Of a stretch of DNA of 21,402 bases, positions 15,322-21,402 are shown one piece after another; within the stretch, counting starts at the first letter, position 1, and the number at the start of each line of letters is the position of its first letter. The DNA comes from Lachnospiraceae bacterium UBA1753. Lineage in GTDB: Bacteria; Bacillota; Clostridia; Lachnospirales; Lachnospiraceae. Where the stretch lies: contig DCHL01000186.1 of the NCBI GenBank assembly GCA_002317595.1, positions 8,719-30,120 on the forward strand, read 5' to 3'. Made by a program: the position numbers and the translations under genes. The notes beneath the pieces were generated by a model, which had not been told where the DNA came from, did no database searches, and saw nothing but the letters and a program-made list of their open reading frames with translations.

Positions 15322-16599
15322 ATGAATGCTGAGCTGATTTTTGTTGGAACAGAACTGCTGCTTGGAAACATCACAAACACAAACGGTGTATTCCTTGCTC
15401 AGGAACTTGCAAATCTTGGAATGCCCTGTTATTACCAGACGATAGTGGGAGATAACGAGGAGCGTCTTTCGGCAACCATTAAACAGGCTGTTGAGCGCTC
15501 TGAGGTTGTTATTCTCTGCGGAGGTCTTGGACCTACGGAGGATGACCTCACTAAAGAGACTGCCGCTGCCGTATGCGGTAGGAAGCTCGTGATGGATGAG
15601 ACGGTCCGTGCTGGAATTGAAGAGTACCTTACAACTCACGGGTATAAGATTACAGAGAATAATTTTAAGCAGGCCCTGATGCCTGAGGGGGCAACAGTGG
15701 TTCCTAATGCGAATGGTACTGCGCCGGGCGTGATTATCGAGACCGAGACGAGTCGTGTGATTCTGCTTCCTGGACCTCCCGGAGAGATGATTCCGATGTT
15801 CAAGGAGCACATCAGGACTTACCTTGACAAGCTTACCCCTGGAACTATTGTGTCTCAGATGGTAAAGGTGTGCGGAATTGGGGAATCTCTTGCCGAGACG
15901 ATGGCAAAGGATCTTATTGATGGGCAGAAGAACCCTACGATTGCCACTTATGCAAAGACTGGGGAAGTTCACTTCCGTGTCACTGCCATGGCTGAAAATG
16001 AGAAGGAAGGTCTCAAGCTCATCAAGCCCGTTGTGAAGGAACTTAAGGTCAGGTTTGGCGCCAATATCTATTCGACTGATGCTGATACGACTCTTGAGAA
16101 GGCTGTGGTTGATCTTCTCAAGGAGAATGACCTAACTGTTACAACGGCTGAGTCCTGCACTGGTGGAATGCTCGCATCCAGAATAGTTGGAATACCAGGT
16201 GCATCTGATATGTTCAAGGAAGGCGTCGTGACTTATTCCAATAAGGCAAAGCGCAAGTACCTTGGTGTCCGTAAGTCGACAATCGTAAAGTATGGCGCTG
16301 TCAGCGAGCAGACTGCAAGAGAGATGGCAAAGGGTGGCTGCGATACAACTAAGTCTGATGCCTGTGTGGGAATCACAGGAATTGCAGGTCCTGACGGCGG
16401 CACTCCTGAGAAACCGGTAGGCCTTGTGTACATTGGTGTGTGTGTCTGCGGTAATACTCTTGTGAAGGAGTACAGATTCTCTGGAAACAGGACGACAATC
16501 CGTGAGGCGGCAACTTCAGCTGCACTCATCCAGCTCAGGGAATGTCTTCTTTCATATTTTTCTGAAGTGACATTTGGAAAAGATAAAAAGAAGAAATAA
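15322..16599 (+). CDS. cinA: CinA-family protein: MoaB-like domain plus nicotinamide-nucleotide amidase
   Basis: 425 aa, normal full-length CinA. The N-terminal molybdopterin-binding-like domain (about 1-170) has VGTELLLGNITNTN and CGGLGPTEDDLTKE, the COG1058 core with ADP-ribose pyrophosphatase-type activity in studied members. The C-terminal PncC domain (about 262-415) carries TTAESCTGGMLASRI, GVVTYSNKAKRKYLGV and GITGIAGPDGGTPEKPVG and deamidates nicotinamide mononucleotide in the pyridine nucleotide salvage cycle. ATG 15322 directly follows the pgsA TAA, with GGGAGG at 15309-15314 inside pgsA. Its place before recA is the common Firmicutes order, where cinA is often co-regulated with recombination or competence. 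Confidence 0.95.
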   Translation: MNAELIFVGTELLLGNITNTNGVFLAQELANLGMPCYYQTIVGDNEERLSATIKQAVERSEVVILCGGLGPTEDDLTKETAAAVCGRKLVMDETVRAGIEEYLTTHGYKITENNFKQALMPEGATVVPNANGTAPGVIIETETSRVILLPGPPGEMIPMFKEHIRTYLDKLTPGTIVSQMVKVCGIGESLAETMAKDLIDGQKNPTIATYAKTGEVHFRVTAMAENEKEGLKLIKPVVKELKVRFGANIYSTDADTTLEKAVVDLLKENDLTVTTAESCTGGMLASRIVGIPGASDMFKEGVVTYSNKAKRKYLGVRKSTIVKYGAVSEQTAREMAKGGCDTTKSDACVGITGIAGPDGGTPEKPVGLVYIGVCVCGNTLVKEYRFSGNRTTIREAATSAALIQLRECLLSYFSEVTFGKDKKKK

Positions 16600-16634
16600 A
16601 TCTCAAAAATAGAATCAAAGAAATAAAATTGCAG

Positions 16635-16663
16635 TTGATTTTTCTGTAAAAGATATTTATATT
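16635..16663 (+). promoter_or_regulatory. Candidate sigma-A promoter upstream of the structured region
   Basis: TTGATT (16635-16640), a 17-nt spacer and TATATT (16658-16663). The predicted start, near 16670, coincides with the 5' arm of the 13-bp hairpin. It would drive either a small RNA or a long recA leader. Confidence 0.45.
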
Positions 16664-16666
16664 TAT

Positions 16667-16700
16667 TTCACAGGTCTCCGGGAGATCGGGGACCTGTGAA
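16667..16700 (+). promoter_or_regulatory. 13-bp hairpin after cinA
   Basis: 16667-16679 pairs with 16688-16700 (one G-U wobble) around the loop GGGAGATC. No T-run follows, so it is either a weak or factor-dependent terminator of cinA or the 5' hairpin of a transcript starting near 16670. Confidence 0.6.
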
Positions 16701-16789
16701 TCATATCTGCTTACATATCAAGGCATTCGCCACTTTTTTCAGGCAGATTTGTAATTTCATAGAAAGGAGGGGCCGAAGGCTTAGATGGT

Positions 16790-16821
16790 GCACCTGGGGT
16801 GAAAAAATGTACACCCTGTGC
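16790..16821 (+). other. Imperfect hairpin in the recA upstream region
   Basis: GGGTG (16797-16801) pairs with CACCC (16812-16816) around a 10-nt A-rich loop. Beyond a small internal loop, GCAC (16790-16793) pairs with GTGC (16818-16821). Confidence 0.45.
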
Positions 16822-16870
16822 TGTAACTTATGGATGTGGCCGGTGATGTTGACAATATTGTTAAAAAGTG

Positions 16871-16899
16871 TTGACAAAATCGAACACATGTTTTAGTAT
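16871..16899 (+). promoter_or_regulatory. recA promoter
   Basis: Perfect -35 TTGACA (16871-16876), a 17-nt spacer and TAGTAT (16894-16899). A LexA box lies in the spacer. A second TTGACA at 16849-16854 has no suitable -10 at 16-18 nt. Confidence 0.75.
16881..16894. promoter_or_regulatory. LexA (SOS) box 1 of recA
   Basis: CGAACACATGTTTT agrees with the Gram-positive LexA/DinR consensus CGAACRNRYGTTYC except for the last base. It occupies the space between -35 and -10, so bound LexA would block RNA polymerase. Confidence 0.85.
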
Positions 16900-16913
16900 C
16901 ATAAATGTGTAGA

Positions 16914-16927
16914 CGAACAGATGTTCG
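16914..16927. promoter_or_regulatory. LexA (SOS) box 2 of recA
   Basis: CGAACAGATGTTCG has perfectly symmetric half-sites CGAACA/TGTTCG and matches the Gram-positive consensus except for the final base. It starts 33 nt after box 1 starts, just downstream of the expected transcription start. Confidence 0.88.
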
Positions 16928-16950
16928 CGATGTTGGAGGATTCATACTAT

Positions 16951-17976
16951 ATGGAAAGAGAAGATAAGCAGAAGGCATTGGATGCGGCTCTTGCGCAGAT
17001 TGAGAAGCAGTTTGGTAAGGGATCAGTTATGAAGCTGGGAGACAGTGGGAAGAATATGAACGTTGAGACTATTCCCACAGGCTCGCTCAGCCTTGATATT
17101 GCACTTGGACTTGGTGGTATTCCCAAGGGAAGAATCATTGAGATATATGGACCTGAGTCATCAGGTAAGACAACAGTTACACTTCACATGATTGCTGAGG
17201 TTCAGAAGAGAGGCGGAATTGCAGGCTTCATCGATGCAGAGCATGCACTGGATCCTGTATATGCAAGGAATATCGGTGTTGATATTGATAACCTCTATAT
17301 TTCACAGCCTGACTGTGGTGAGCAGGCGCTTGAGATTGCTGAGACAATGGTCCGCTCTGGTGCAGTTGATATTGTAGTAGTCGATTCTGTAGCCGCCCTC
17401 GTCCCTAAGGCAGAGATCGACGGAGACATGGGAGATTCCCATGTTGGTCTTCAGGCAAGGCTTATGTCTCAGGCACTCCGCAAGCTCACTGCTGTAATCA
17501 GCAAGTCAAATTGCTGTGTAATCTTTATCAATCAGCTTCGCGAGAAGGTTGGAGTCATGTTTGGTAATCCTGAGACTACTACTGGTGGCCGTGCCCTTAA
17601 GTTCTATTCTTCAGTCAGAATGGATGTGCGCCGCATCGAGACCTTAAAGCAGGGCGGTGAGGCAGTTGGTAACAGGACAAGGGTCAAGGTGGTTAAGAAT
17701 AAGATTGCACCTCCATTCAAGGAGGCTGAGTTTGATATCATGTTTGGCCAGGGTATTTCAAGCGAAGGCGATGTTCTCGATCTTGCCTGCCAGTGCAACG
17801 TTGTGAATAAGAGTGGTGCCTGGTATGCATACCAGGGTGACAAGATTGGACAGGGCCGTGAGAATGCCAAGCAGTTCCTTAAGGACAATCCGGAACTGTT
17901 TGCGGAAATTGAGCGTCAGGTCAGGGAAGCATTTGGAATTGGTGATGAGGCATCACAGGATTTGGCTACGGAGTAA
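16951..17976 (+). CDS. recA: Recombinase RecA
   Basis: 341 aa. It forms ATP-dependent filaments on single-stranded DNA for strand exchange and triggers LexA self-cleavage. Walker A GPESSGKT (67-74), the DAEHALDP motif, Walker B VDIVVVDSVAAL, INQLREKVGVMFGNPETTTGG (L2 region) and the KIAPPFKEAEFDIMFGQGIS segment are all intact. ATG 16951 was chosen over ATG 16921 because GGAGGA (16935-16940) precedes it by ten nt and the product then starts MEREDKQKALDAAL as in close relatives. The 16921 ATG lies inside SOS box 2. Two LexA boxes control the promoter. recX lies 118 nt downstream. Confidence 0.98.
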   Translation: MEREDKQKALDAALAQIEKQFGKGSVMKLGDSGKNMNVETIPTGSLSLDIALGLGGIPKGRIIEIYGPESSGKTTVTLHMIAEVQKRGGIAGFIDAEHALDPVYARNIGVDIDNLYISQPDCGEQALEIAETMVRSGAVDIVVVDSVAALVPKAEIDGDMGDSHVGLQARLMSQALRKLTAVISKSNCCVIFINQLREKVGVMFGNPETTTGGRALKFYSSVRMDVRRIETLKQGGEAVGNRTRVKVVKNKIAPPFKEAEFDIMFGQGISSEGDVLDLACQCNVVNKSGAWYAYQGDKIGQGRENAKQFLKDNPELFAEIERQVREAFGIGDEASQDLATE

Positions 17977-17978
17977 TT

Positions 17979-18013
17979 TGAACGCAGACAAGCTGCGAAG
18001 CAGCCTGCGTTCA
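17979..18013 (+). repeat. Nested hairpin in the recA-recX gap
   Basis: TGAACGCAG (17979-17987) pairs perfectly with CTGCGTTCA (18005-18013). Inside, after a 4-nt bulge (ACAA), GCTGC pairs with GCAGC around the loop GAA (17992-18004). The tip is GCGAAGC, a heptamer known to form an exceptionally stable DNA minihairpin. It begins two nt after the recA stop; no T-run follows. Confidence 0.75.
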
Positions 18014-18027
18014 TGAGCAAGAAGCGA

Positions 18028-18048
18028 AGCGGATTGCGAATGTCCGCT
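18028..18048 (+). repeat. Second hairpin in the recA-recX gap
   Basis: AGCGGA (18028-18033) pairs with TCCGCT (18043-18048) around a nine-nt loop. A second GCGAAGC heptamer overlaps its left edge (18024-18030). It follows the nested hairpin by 14 nt. Confidence 0.55.
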
Positions 18049-18094
18049 ATACCAGCACACTTTTTCGTGAAATGCTAAGGAATGGTGGAGTGTT

Positions 18095-18718
18095 ATGGTT
18101 ATTACTGGTTTAGAGACACTTGGACGTGGCCGTATTAAAATCACTCTCGACAATTCTCTTATATTTGTAATTTACAAGGGGGAGGTCACAGACCTTCCCC
18201 TTGGCGGTATTAAGAGACTGGAAGAGGGGATGGAGTTTACAGATGAGGCATATGAATATGTCATGACTTCCATTCTTCCAAAGAGAGCGAAGATACGTGC
18301 CATGAATATCCTAATGAAAAATGATAAGACAGAAAGGCAGCTTGCGGATAAGCTGAGAGAAGGGTTTTATCCACAGGATATAATTGATTCGGCCATTGAG
18401 TATGTTAAGAGTTATGGTTACGTAGATGATAGGCGTTATGCCATGAACTATGCAGAATACCGTGTTAGTAGCAAGAGCCGGAGACAGATCGAGACAGCTC
18501 TTTTAGGTAAGGGGATAAATAAGGATATCATATCAGATGTCCTTGATGAACTGTATGAATCCTCTGATGTGGATGAAGGGGAGATAATCCGTAAGCTTGC
18601 GCTAAAGAAGGCTAAGGGAACGCTGCCTGAGGATGAGAAGGAGAAGCAGAAACTGTTTAGGTATCTGATGGGGAAGGGATATTCCTACGAGCAGATAAGA
18701 AGGGCACTTGCGGATTAA
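18095..18718 (+). CDS. recX: Regulatory protein RecX
   Basis: 207 aa. RecX binds RecA filaments and limits their extension. The RecX-type three-helix repeats are visible: ILPKRAKIRAMNILMKNDKTERQLADKL, FYPQDIIDSAIEYVKSYGYVDDRRYA (the most conserved block), SKSRRQIETALLGKGINKDII and KLFRYLMGKGYSYEQIRRAL. The first 65 residues are a beta-rich extension typical of the longer Firmicutes RecX. GGTGGAG at 18084-18090 precedes the ATG by four nt. Its place directly after recA and the lack of a clear promoter suggest read-through from the SOS-regulated recA promoter, modulated by the hairpins between them. Confidence 0.93.
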   Translation: MVITGLETLGRGRIKITLDNSLIFVIYKGEVTDLPLGGIKRLEEGMEFTDEAYEYVMTSILPKRAKIRAMNILMKNDKTERQLADKLREGFYPQDIIDSAIEYVKSYGYVDDRRYAMNYAEYRVSSKSRRQIETALLGKGINKDIISDVLDELYESSDVDEGEIIRKLALKKAKGTLPEDEKEKQKLFRYLMGKGYSYEQIRRALAD

Positions 18719-18776
18719 CTAGAAGCAGTTTACACATTTTTTTTGTATTTTTATGCGTACGGAAGTTTTTAGTCGC

Positions 18777-18805
18777 TTGACATAATATCTGTTATATTAT
18801 ACACT
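18777..18805 (+). promoter_or_regulatory. Candidate rny promoter
   Basis: Perfect TTGACA (18777-18782), a 17-nt spacer and TACACT (18800-18805). The surroundings are strongly A/T-rich. Transcription would start near 18812, giving a leader of about 95 nt before the GTG at 18906. Confidence 0.6.
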
Positions 18806-18889
18806 ATTCTCGTTGTATTTCGTTTATTTGTGATGTTTATCTGCAATAACAAGCATTCAAATAGATTAAAATAAAACGAAAATTTAATA

Positions 18890-18902
18890 AGGAGGTGCTC
18901 CT
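18890..18902 (+). promoter_or_regulatory. Hairpin burying the rny Shine-Dalgarno
   Basis: AGGAG (18890-18894) pairs with CTCCT (18898-18902) around GTG. The ribosome-binding site AAGGAGGTG (18889-18897) is therefore inside a small hairpin ending three nt before the GTG start. Confidence 0.55.
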
Positions 18903-18905
18903 GTA

Positions 18906-20447
18906 GTGCTGGGAATCATCATTGGTGTTGCCATTGCCATTGTTGGAATTCTCGCATCTGTGCTTTATGCAAGCAACTACAAGAAGAGCGTTGATGAGAA
19001 AATCGGAAACGCTGATGCTAAAGCCAGGGAGATCATCGATAATGCCTTAAAGACCGCGGAGACCAAGAAGATGGAAGGTCTTCTTGAGATTAAAGAGGAA
19101 TCCATTAAGAGTCAGAAAGAACTCGAGAAGGAAATCAGAGATCGCAGATCCGAGGTTCAGCGTCTTGAGCGCAGGGTTCAGCAGAAGGAAGAAGCTGCTG
19201 ATCGTAAGGCAGAGGCGATTGAGAAGCGCGAGTCAGCAATTAGTGCAAAGGAAGAGACACTTGCTAAAATGCAGGAAGAAGTTTCTAAACTGAACGAGCA
19301 GCGCGTACAGGAACTGGAGCGAATTTCAGGTCTGACCTCCGAGCAGGCAAAAGAACAGTTATTAAAGACGATTGAAGACGAAGTAAAGCATGAAGCTGCC
19401 GTTATGGTCAAGGAATTAGAAGCCAAGGCCAAGGAAGAGGCAGACAAAAAGGCAAAGGAGTATGTGGTTAATGCAATTCAGCGTTGTGCTGCTGATCATG
19501 TTGCAGAAACTACAATCTCAGTTGTACAGCTTCCCGGAGACGATATGAAGGGTCGCATCATTGGTCGTGAGGGACGTAATATCCGTACTCTCGAGACAAT
19601 GACAGGTGTTGATCTTATTATCGATGATACTCCCGAGGCAGTTATCCTTTCAGGCTTTGATCCGATTAGGAGAGAGGTTGCAAGGATTGCCCTTGAGAAG
19701 CTTATTGTTGATGGACGTATCCATCCCGCCGGAATTGAGAAGATGGTGGAGAAGGCTCAGAAAGAGGTTGAGTCACTTATCAGAGAAGAGGGTGAGGCAG
19801 CTACTCTTGAGGTTGGGGTACATGGTATCCACCCTGAGCTTATCAGGCTTCTTGGTAAGATGAGATTCCGTACAAGTTACGGACAGAATGCACTTAAGCA
19901 TTCGATTGAGGTTGCTCAGCTTTCAGGACTTCTTGCAGCAGAAATTGGTGTAGATGTCCGTATGGCTAAGAGAGCAGGTCTCCTTCATGATATCGGTAAG
20001 GCCGTTGATCATGAGCAGGAGGGATCTCATATCCAGCTCGGCGTTGAGCTTTGTCGTAAGTACAAGGAGACAGCCCTTGTTATCAATGCTGTTGAATCAC
20101 ACCACGGTGATGTTGAACCGACATCTCTTATCGCGTGTATCGTTCAGGCTGCGGATACTATCTCAGCGGCTCGTCCTGGTGCTCGTAGAGAGACTCTTGA
20201 GACATACACCAATCGTCTTAATCAACTTGAAGAAATCACTAACTCCTTTAAGGGAGTTGATAAATCTTTTGCTATTCAGGCCGGAAGAGAAGTTCGTATC
20301 ATGGTAGTTCCTGAGCAGGTATCTGATGCAGACATGGTTATGTTAGCCCGTGATATATCAAAGAAGATCGAGGATGAGATGGAATATCCTGGTCAGATTA
20401 AGGTTAACCTGATCCGCGAGAGCAGAGTATCAGATTACGCGAAGTAA
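18906..20447 (+). CDS. rny: Ribonuclease Y
   Basis: 513 aa, the normal size for this membrane-anchored endoribonuclease that starts mRNA decay in Firmicutes. Residues 2-23 form an N-terminal membrane anchor (LGIIIGVAIAIVGILASVLY). About 30-190 is a long charged coiled coil. The KH RNA-binding domain has GRIIGREGRNIRTLE at 217-230, followed by DLIIDDTPEAVILSGFDPIRRE. The metal-dependent HD domain shows His332 (LKHSIEVA) and the HD pair His361-Asp362 (LLHDIGKAVDHE). GTG 18906 is the start: the family begins at the membrane anchor, and AAGGAGGTG ends eight nt upstream. Its own promoter and a strong terminator make it a single-gene unit. The Shine-Dalgarno can fold into a hairpin. Confidence 0.97.
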   Translation: MLGIIIGVAIAIVGILASVLYASNYKKSVDEKIGNADAKAREIIDNALKTAETKKMEGLLEIKEESIKSQKELEKEIRDRRSEVQRLERRVQQKEEAADRKAEAIEKRESAISAKEETLAKMQEEVSKLNEQRVQELERISGLTSEQAKEQLLKTIEDEVKHEAAVMVKELEAKAKEEADKKAKEYVVNAIQRCAADHVAETTISVVQLPGDDMKGRIIGREGRNIRTLETMTGVDLIIDDTPEAVILSGFDPIRREVARIALEKLIVDGRIHPAGIEKMVEKAQKEVESLIREEGEAATLEVGVHGIHPELIRLLGKMRFRTSYGQNALKHSIEVAQLSGLLAAEIGVDVRMAKRAGLLHDIGKAVDHEQEGSHIQLGVELCRKYKETALVINAVESHHGDVEPTSLIACIVQAADTISAARPGARRETLETYTNRLNQLEEITNSFKGVDKSFAIQAGREVRIMVVPEQVSDADMVMLARDISKKIEDEMEYPGQIKVNLIRESRVSDYAK

Positions 20448-20491
20448 TATTTGCTTGTAAAGCATTATTAACTTACTAGAGCAGAATCATT

Positions 20492-20520
20492 GCGACCGGG
20501 GATACCCCGGTCGCTTTTTT
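20492..20520 (+). terminator. Strong intrinsic terminator after rny
   Basis: GCGACCGGGG (20492-20501) pairs perfectly with CCCCGGTCGC (20505-20514) around ATA and is followed by six T. It lies 44 nt after the rny stop. Confidence 0.95.
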
Positions 20521-20524
20521 CGTG

Positions 20525-20562
20525 TCGTACTTAGTGATCGCTTTGCGGATCACTGAGTACGA
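20525..20562. repeat. 15-bp hairpin just downstream of the rny terminator
   Basis: TCGTACTTAGTGATC (20525-20539) pairs with GATCACTGAGTACGA (20548-20562), with one G-U, around an 8-nt loop GCTTTGCG. It starts four nt after the terminator T-run. No T-run follows, so it is not an ordinary second terminator. Confidence 0.75.
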
Positions 20563-20569
20563 TCATCGA

Positions 20570-20587
20570 AGAAATGCTTGCATTTCT
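20570..20587. repeat. 7-bp hairpin with CTTG tetraloop
   Basis: AGAAATG (20570-20576) pairs with CATTTCT (20581-20587) around CTTG, a tetraloop type known to be stable in RNA. It follows the 15-bp hairpin by seven nt, in the leader region of the next gene. Confidence 0.55.
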
Positions 20588-20647
20588 GAGAGACAAATAC
20601 ATAGTAAAATATATATATTCAACCAACACTACACAGAGGTACACGTC

Positions 20648-21402
20648 GTGAGAGAAGAAAACAATAAGAAGAAATATTCAAAACCTACACAGAACAAGAC
20701 TAAGAATGAGACAAGGAAGCAGTATAAAGAGAATTCAAAGAAATCTCATGTTGATAAGAATATAAAGGATAAGAATCAAAATTCGAGATTTCATTCAGAT
20801 AAAAACGAGCGTATTGAAAAAAAGCCTGGTAAGTCAGAGATTCGTGAAAAGAAGGAAAAGCGTGTCAACAATTCACCTTGCTCTCTCTTTGGAAGATGTG
20901 GAGGTTGTCAGTTCCTTGACATTCCCTATGCTGACGAGATTGATATTAAAAACAGAAGGATAAAGGGACTTCTTGGTCCTGATCTGAAGGTTGAACCCAT
21001 CCTCAAGTCTTCGATGCCTGAGCATTACCGCCATAAAGTGACTGGTATTATAGGACATTCCAAGGGGCGAGTTGTTGCGGGAGTGTATGAGAAGAATTCA
21101 CACAGGCTTCTTGAGTGCAGTTCCTGCTATCTTGAGAATGAAAAGGCGTCATTGATAATTTCAGATACAGCCAAGCTTCTTGGTGATTTCAAGATTAAGG
21201 CATTTGACGAGAATAATGGATATGGTCTTGTTAGGTATCTTCAGGTCAGAGTGAGTCACTGTGATGGTCAGGATCATTACATGTTGACGATAGTGACGAG
21301 GTCACCAATTTTTCCTTCGAAGAATAACTTCGTTAAGGCACTCAGAAAGATTCATCCAGAGATAGAGACCGTTGTACAGAATGTCAATGACAGAACTGAC
21401 AG
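20648..21402 (+). CDS. rlmD: RlmD/RumA-type 23S rRNA (uracil-5-)-methyltransferase, 5' part
   Basis: Cut by the right window edge; 251 codons are visible. GTG 20648 is the start, with AGAGGT (20635-20640) seven nt upstream. Residues 1-77 are Lys/Asn/Glu-rich low-complexity sequence, strongly basic and probably disordered. The enzyme begins at CSLFGRCGGCQFLDI, where Cys78, Cys84 and Cys87 match the C-x5-C-x2-C iron-sulfur ligands of RumA, and Cys157 or Cys160 (LLECSSCYLEN) would be the fourth. Then come YRHKVTGIIG, RYLQVRVSH and a PIFPSKNNFVKALRKIHPE segment typical of clostridial RumA homologues. The SAM-binding and catalytic Cys regions lie beyond the window. The usual N-terminal TRAM domain is missing. 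The target uridine cannot be decided from this part, so the symbol is provisional. Confidence 0.85.
   Translation, partial: MREENNKKKYSKPTQNKTKNETRKQYKENSKKSHVDKNIKDKNQNSRFHSDKNERIEKKPGKSEIREKKEKRVNNSPCSLFGRCGGCQFLDIPYADEIDIKNRRIKGLLGPDLKVEPILKSSMPEHYRHKVTGIIGHSKGRVVAGVYEKNSHRLLECSSCYLENEKASLIISDTAKLLGDFKIKAFDENNGYGLVRYLQVRVSHCDGQDHYMLTIVTRSPIFPSKNNFVKALRKIHPEIETVVQNVNDRTD

Larger units (their letters stand above)
16600..16950. other. 351-bp cinA-recA intergenic region with structured RNA potential
   Basis: No convincing gene. From left to right it holds an A/T-rich stretch, a candidate promoter (16635-16663), a 13-bp hairpin starting near its predicted start point (16667-16700), a 6-bp long-range stem (ATCTGC 16705-16710 with GCAGAT 16743-16748), a purine-rich stretch with CCGAAG, an imperfect hairpin (16790-16821), then the recA promoter and two SOS boxes. 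A GTG-initiated 66-codon frame (16696-16896) has no ribosome site and no protein-like composition. Confidence 0.6.

Noticed and set aside
15226..15972. 248-codon minus-strand frame
   Set aside because: Antisense to pgsA and cinA, which are clearly real.
16762..16819. Lysine riboswitch
   Set aside because: Only the order of short 3' blocks fits. The 5' half and its conserved junction are missing, the P4-like stem does not form well, and the downstream gene is recA.
16696..16896. 66-codon GTG-initiated reading frame before recA
   Set aside because: It has no ribosome site and a Trp/Cys/Arg-rich composition, and it overlaps predicted RNA stems and the recA promoter.
16921..16950. ATG 16921 as the recA start
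   Set aside because: It lies within LexA box 2 and has no Shine-Dalgarno; ATG 16951 has GGAGGA and the conserved N-terminus.

Overview
The window looks like a chromosomal segment of an anaerobic Firmicute, most probably Lachnospiraceae (Butyrivibrio/Pseudobutyrivibrio-like). This is inferred from the gene order yicC-gmk-rpoZ-rimO-pgsA-cinA-recA-recX-rny, CGAAC-type (Gram-positive) LexA boxes, strong AGGAGG ribosome-binding sites, and a TRAM-less RumA-type methyltransferase of clostridial style. No tRNA, rRNA, CRISPR array, insertion sequence or prophage gene was seen.

Left third (1-6820), accessory and regulatory genes. The window opens inside the 3' end of an HD-GYP-type gene that ends at a strong terminator. 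Next is a two-gene unit: a ClpX-like AAA+ ATPase without the zinc-binding domain but with a ClpX-type IGF loop, and a small acidic protein of unknown function. Two azlCD pairs (branched-chain amino acid exporter type) follow, divergently transcribed from one 148-bp gap. Then comes a probable operon of an exported beta-helix/membrane protein, a DUF3021-like membrane protein and a LytTR DNA-binding regulator, closed by a hairpin that contains the regulator's stop codon.

Middle (6851-11541). An NFACT/RqcH-family ribosome quality control gene lies on the minus strand. Divergent from it is a large secreted papain-like (C1) protease with a lectin-like region and three Big_2-like repeats. Its promoter is so close to the ATG that the mRNA may be leaderless.

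Right half (11545-21402), core information and housekeeping genes, all on plus: yicC, gmk, rpoZ, a hairpin/U-tract, rimO, pgsA, cinA, a 351-bp structured gap, recA with two SOS boxes, a hairpin-rich spacer, recX, rny, a strong terminator plus two further hairpins, and the 5' part of an rlmD-like 23S rRNA uridine methyltransferase cut by the window end. RecA and RecX form the SOS recombination unit. RNase Y, YicC and RqcH concern RNA decay and stalled-ribosome rescue. RimO and RlmD modify the ribosome.

The most original signals are the ClpX-like ATPase with its small partner, the near-leaderless protease gene, the structured region before recA, the hairpins in the recA-recX and rny-rlmD gaps, and the hairpin that buries the rny Shine-Dalgarno.
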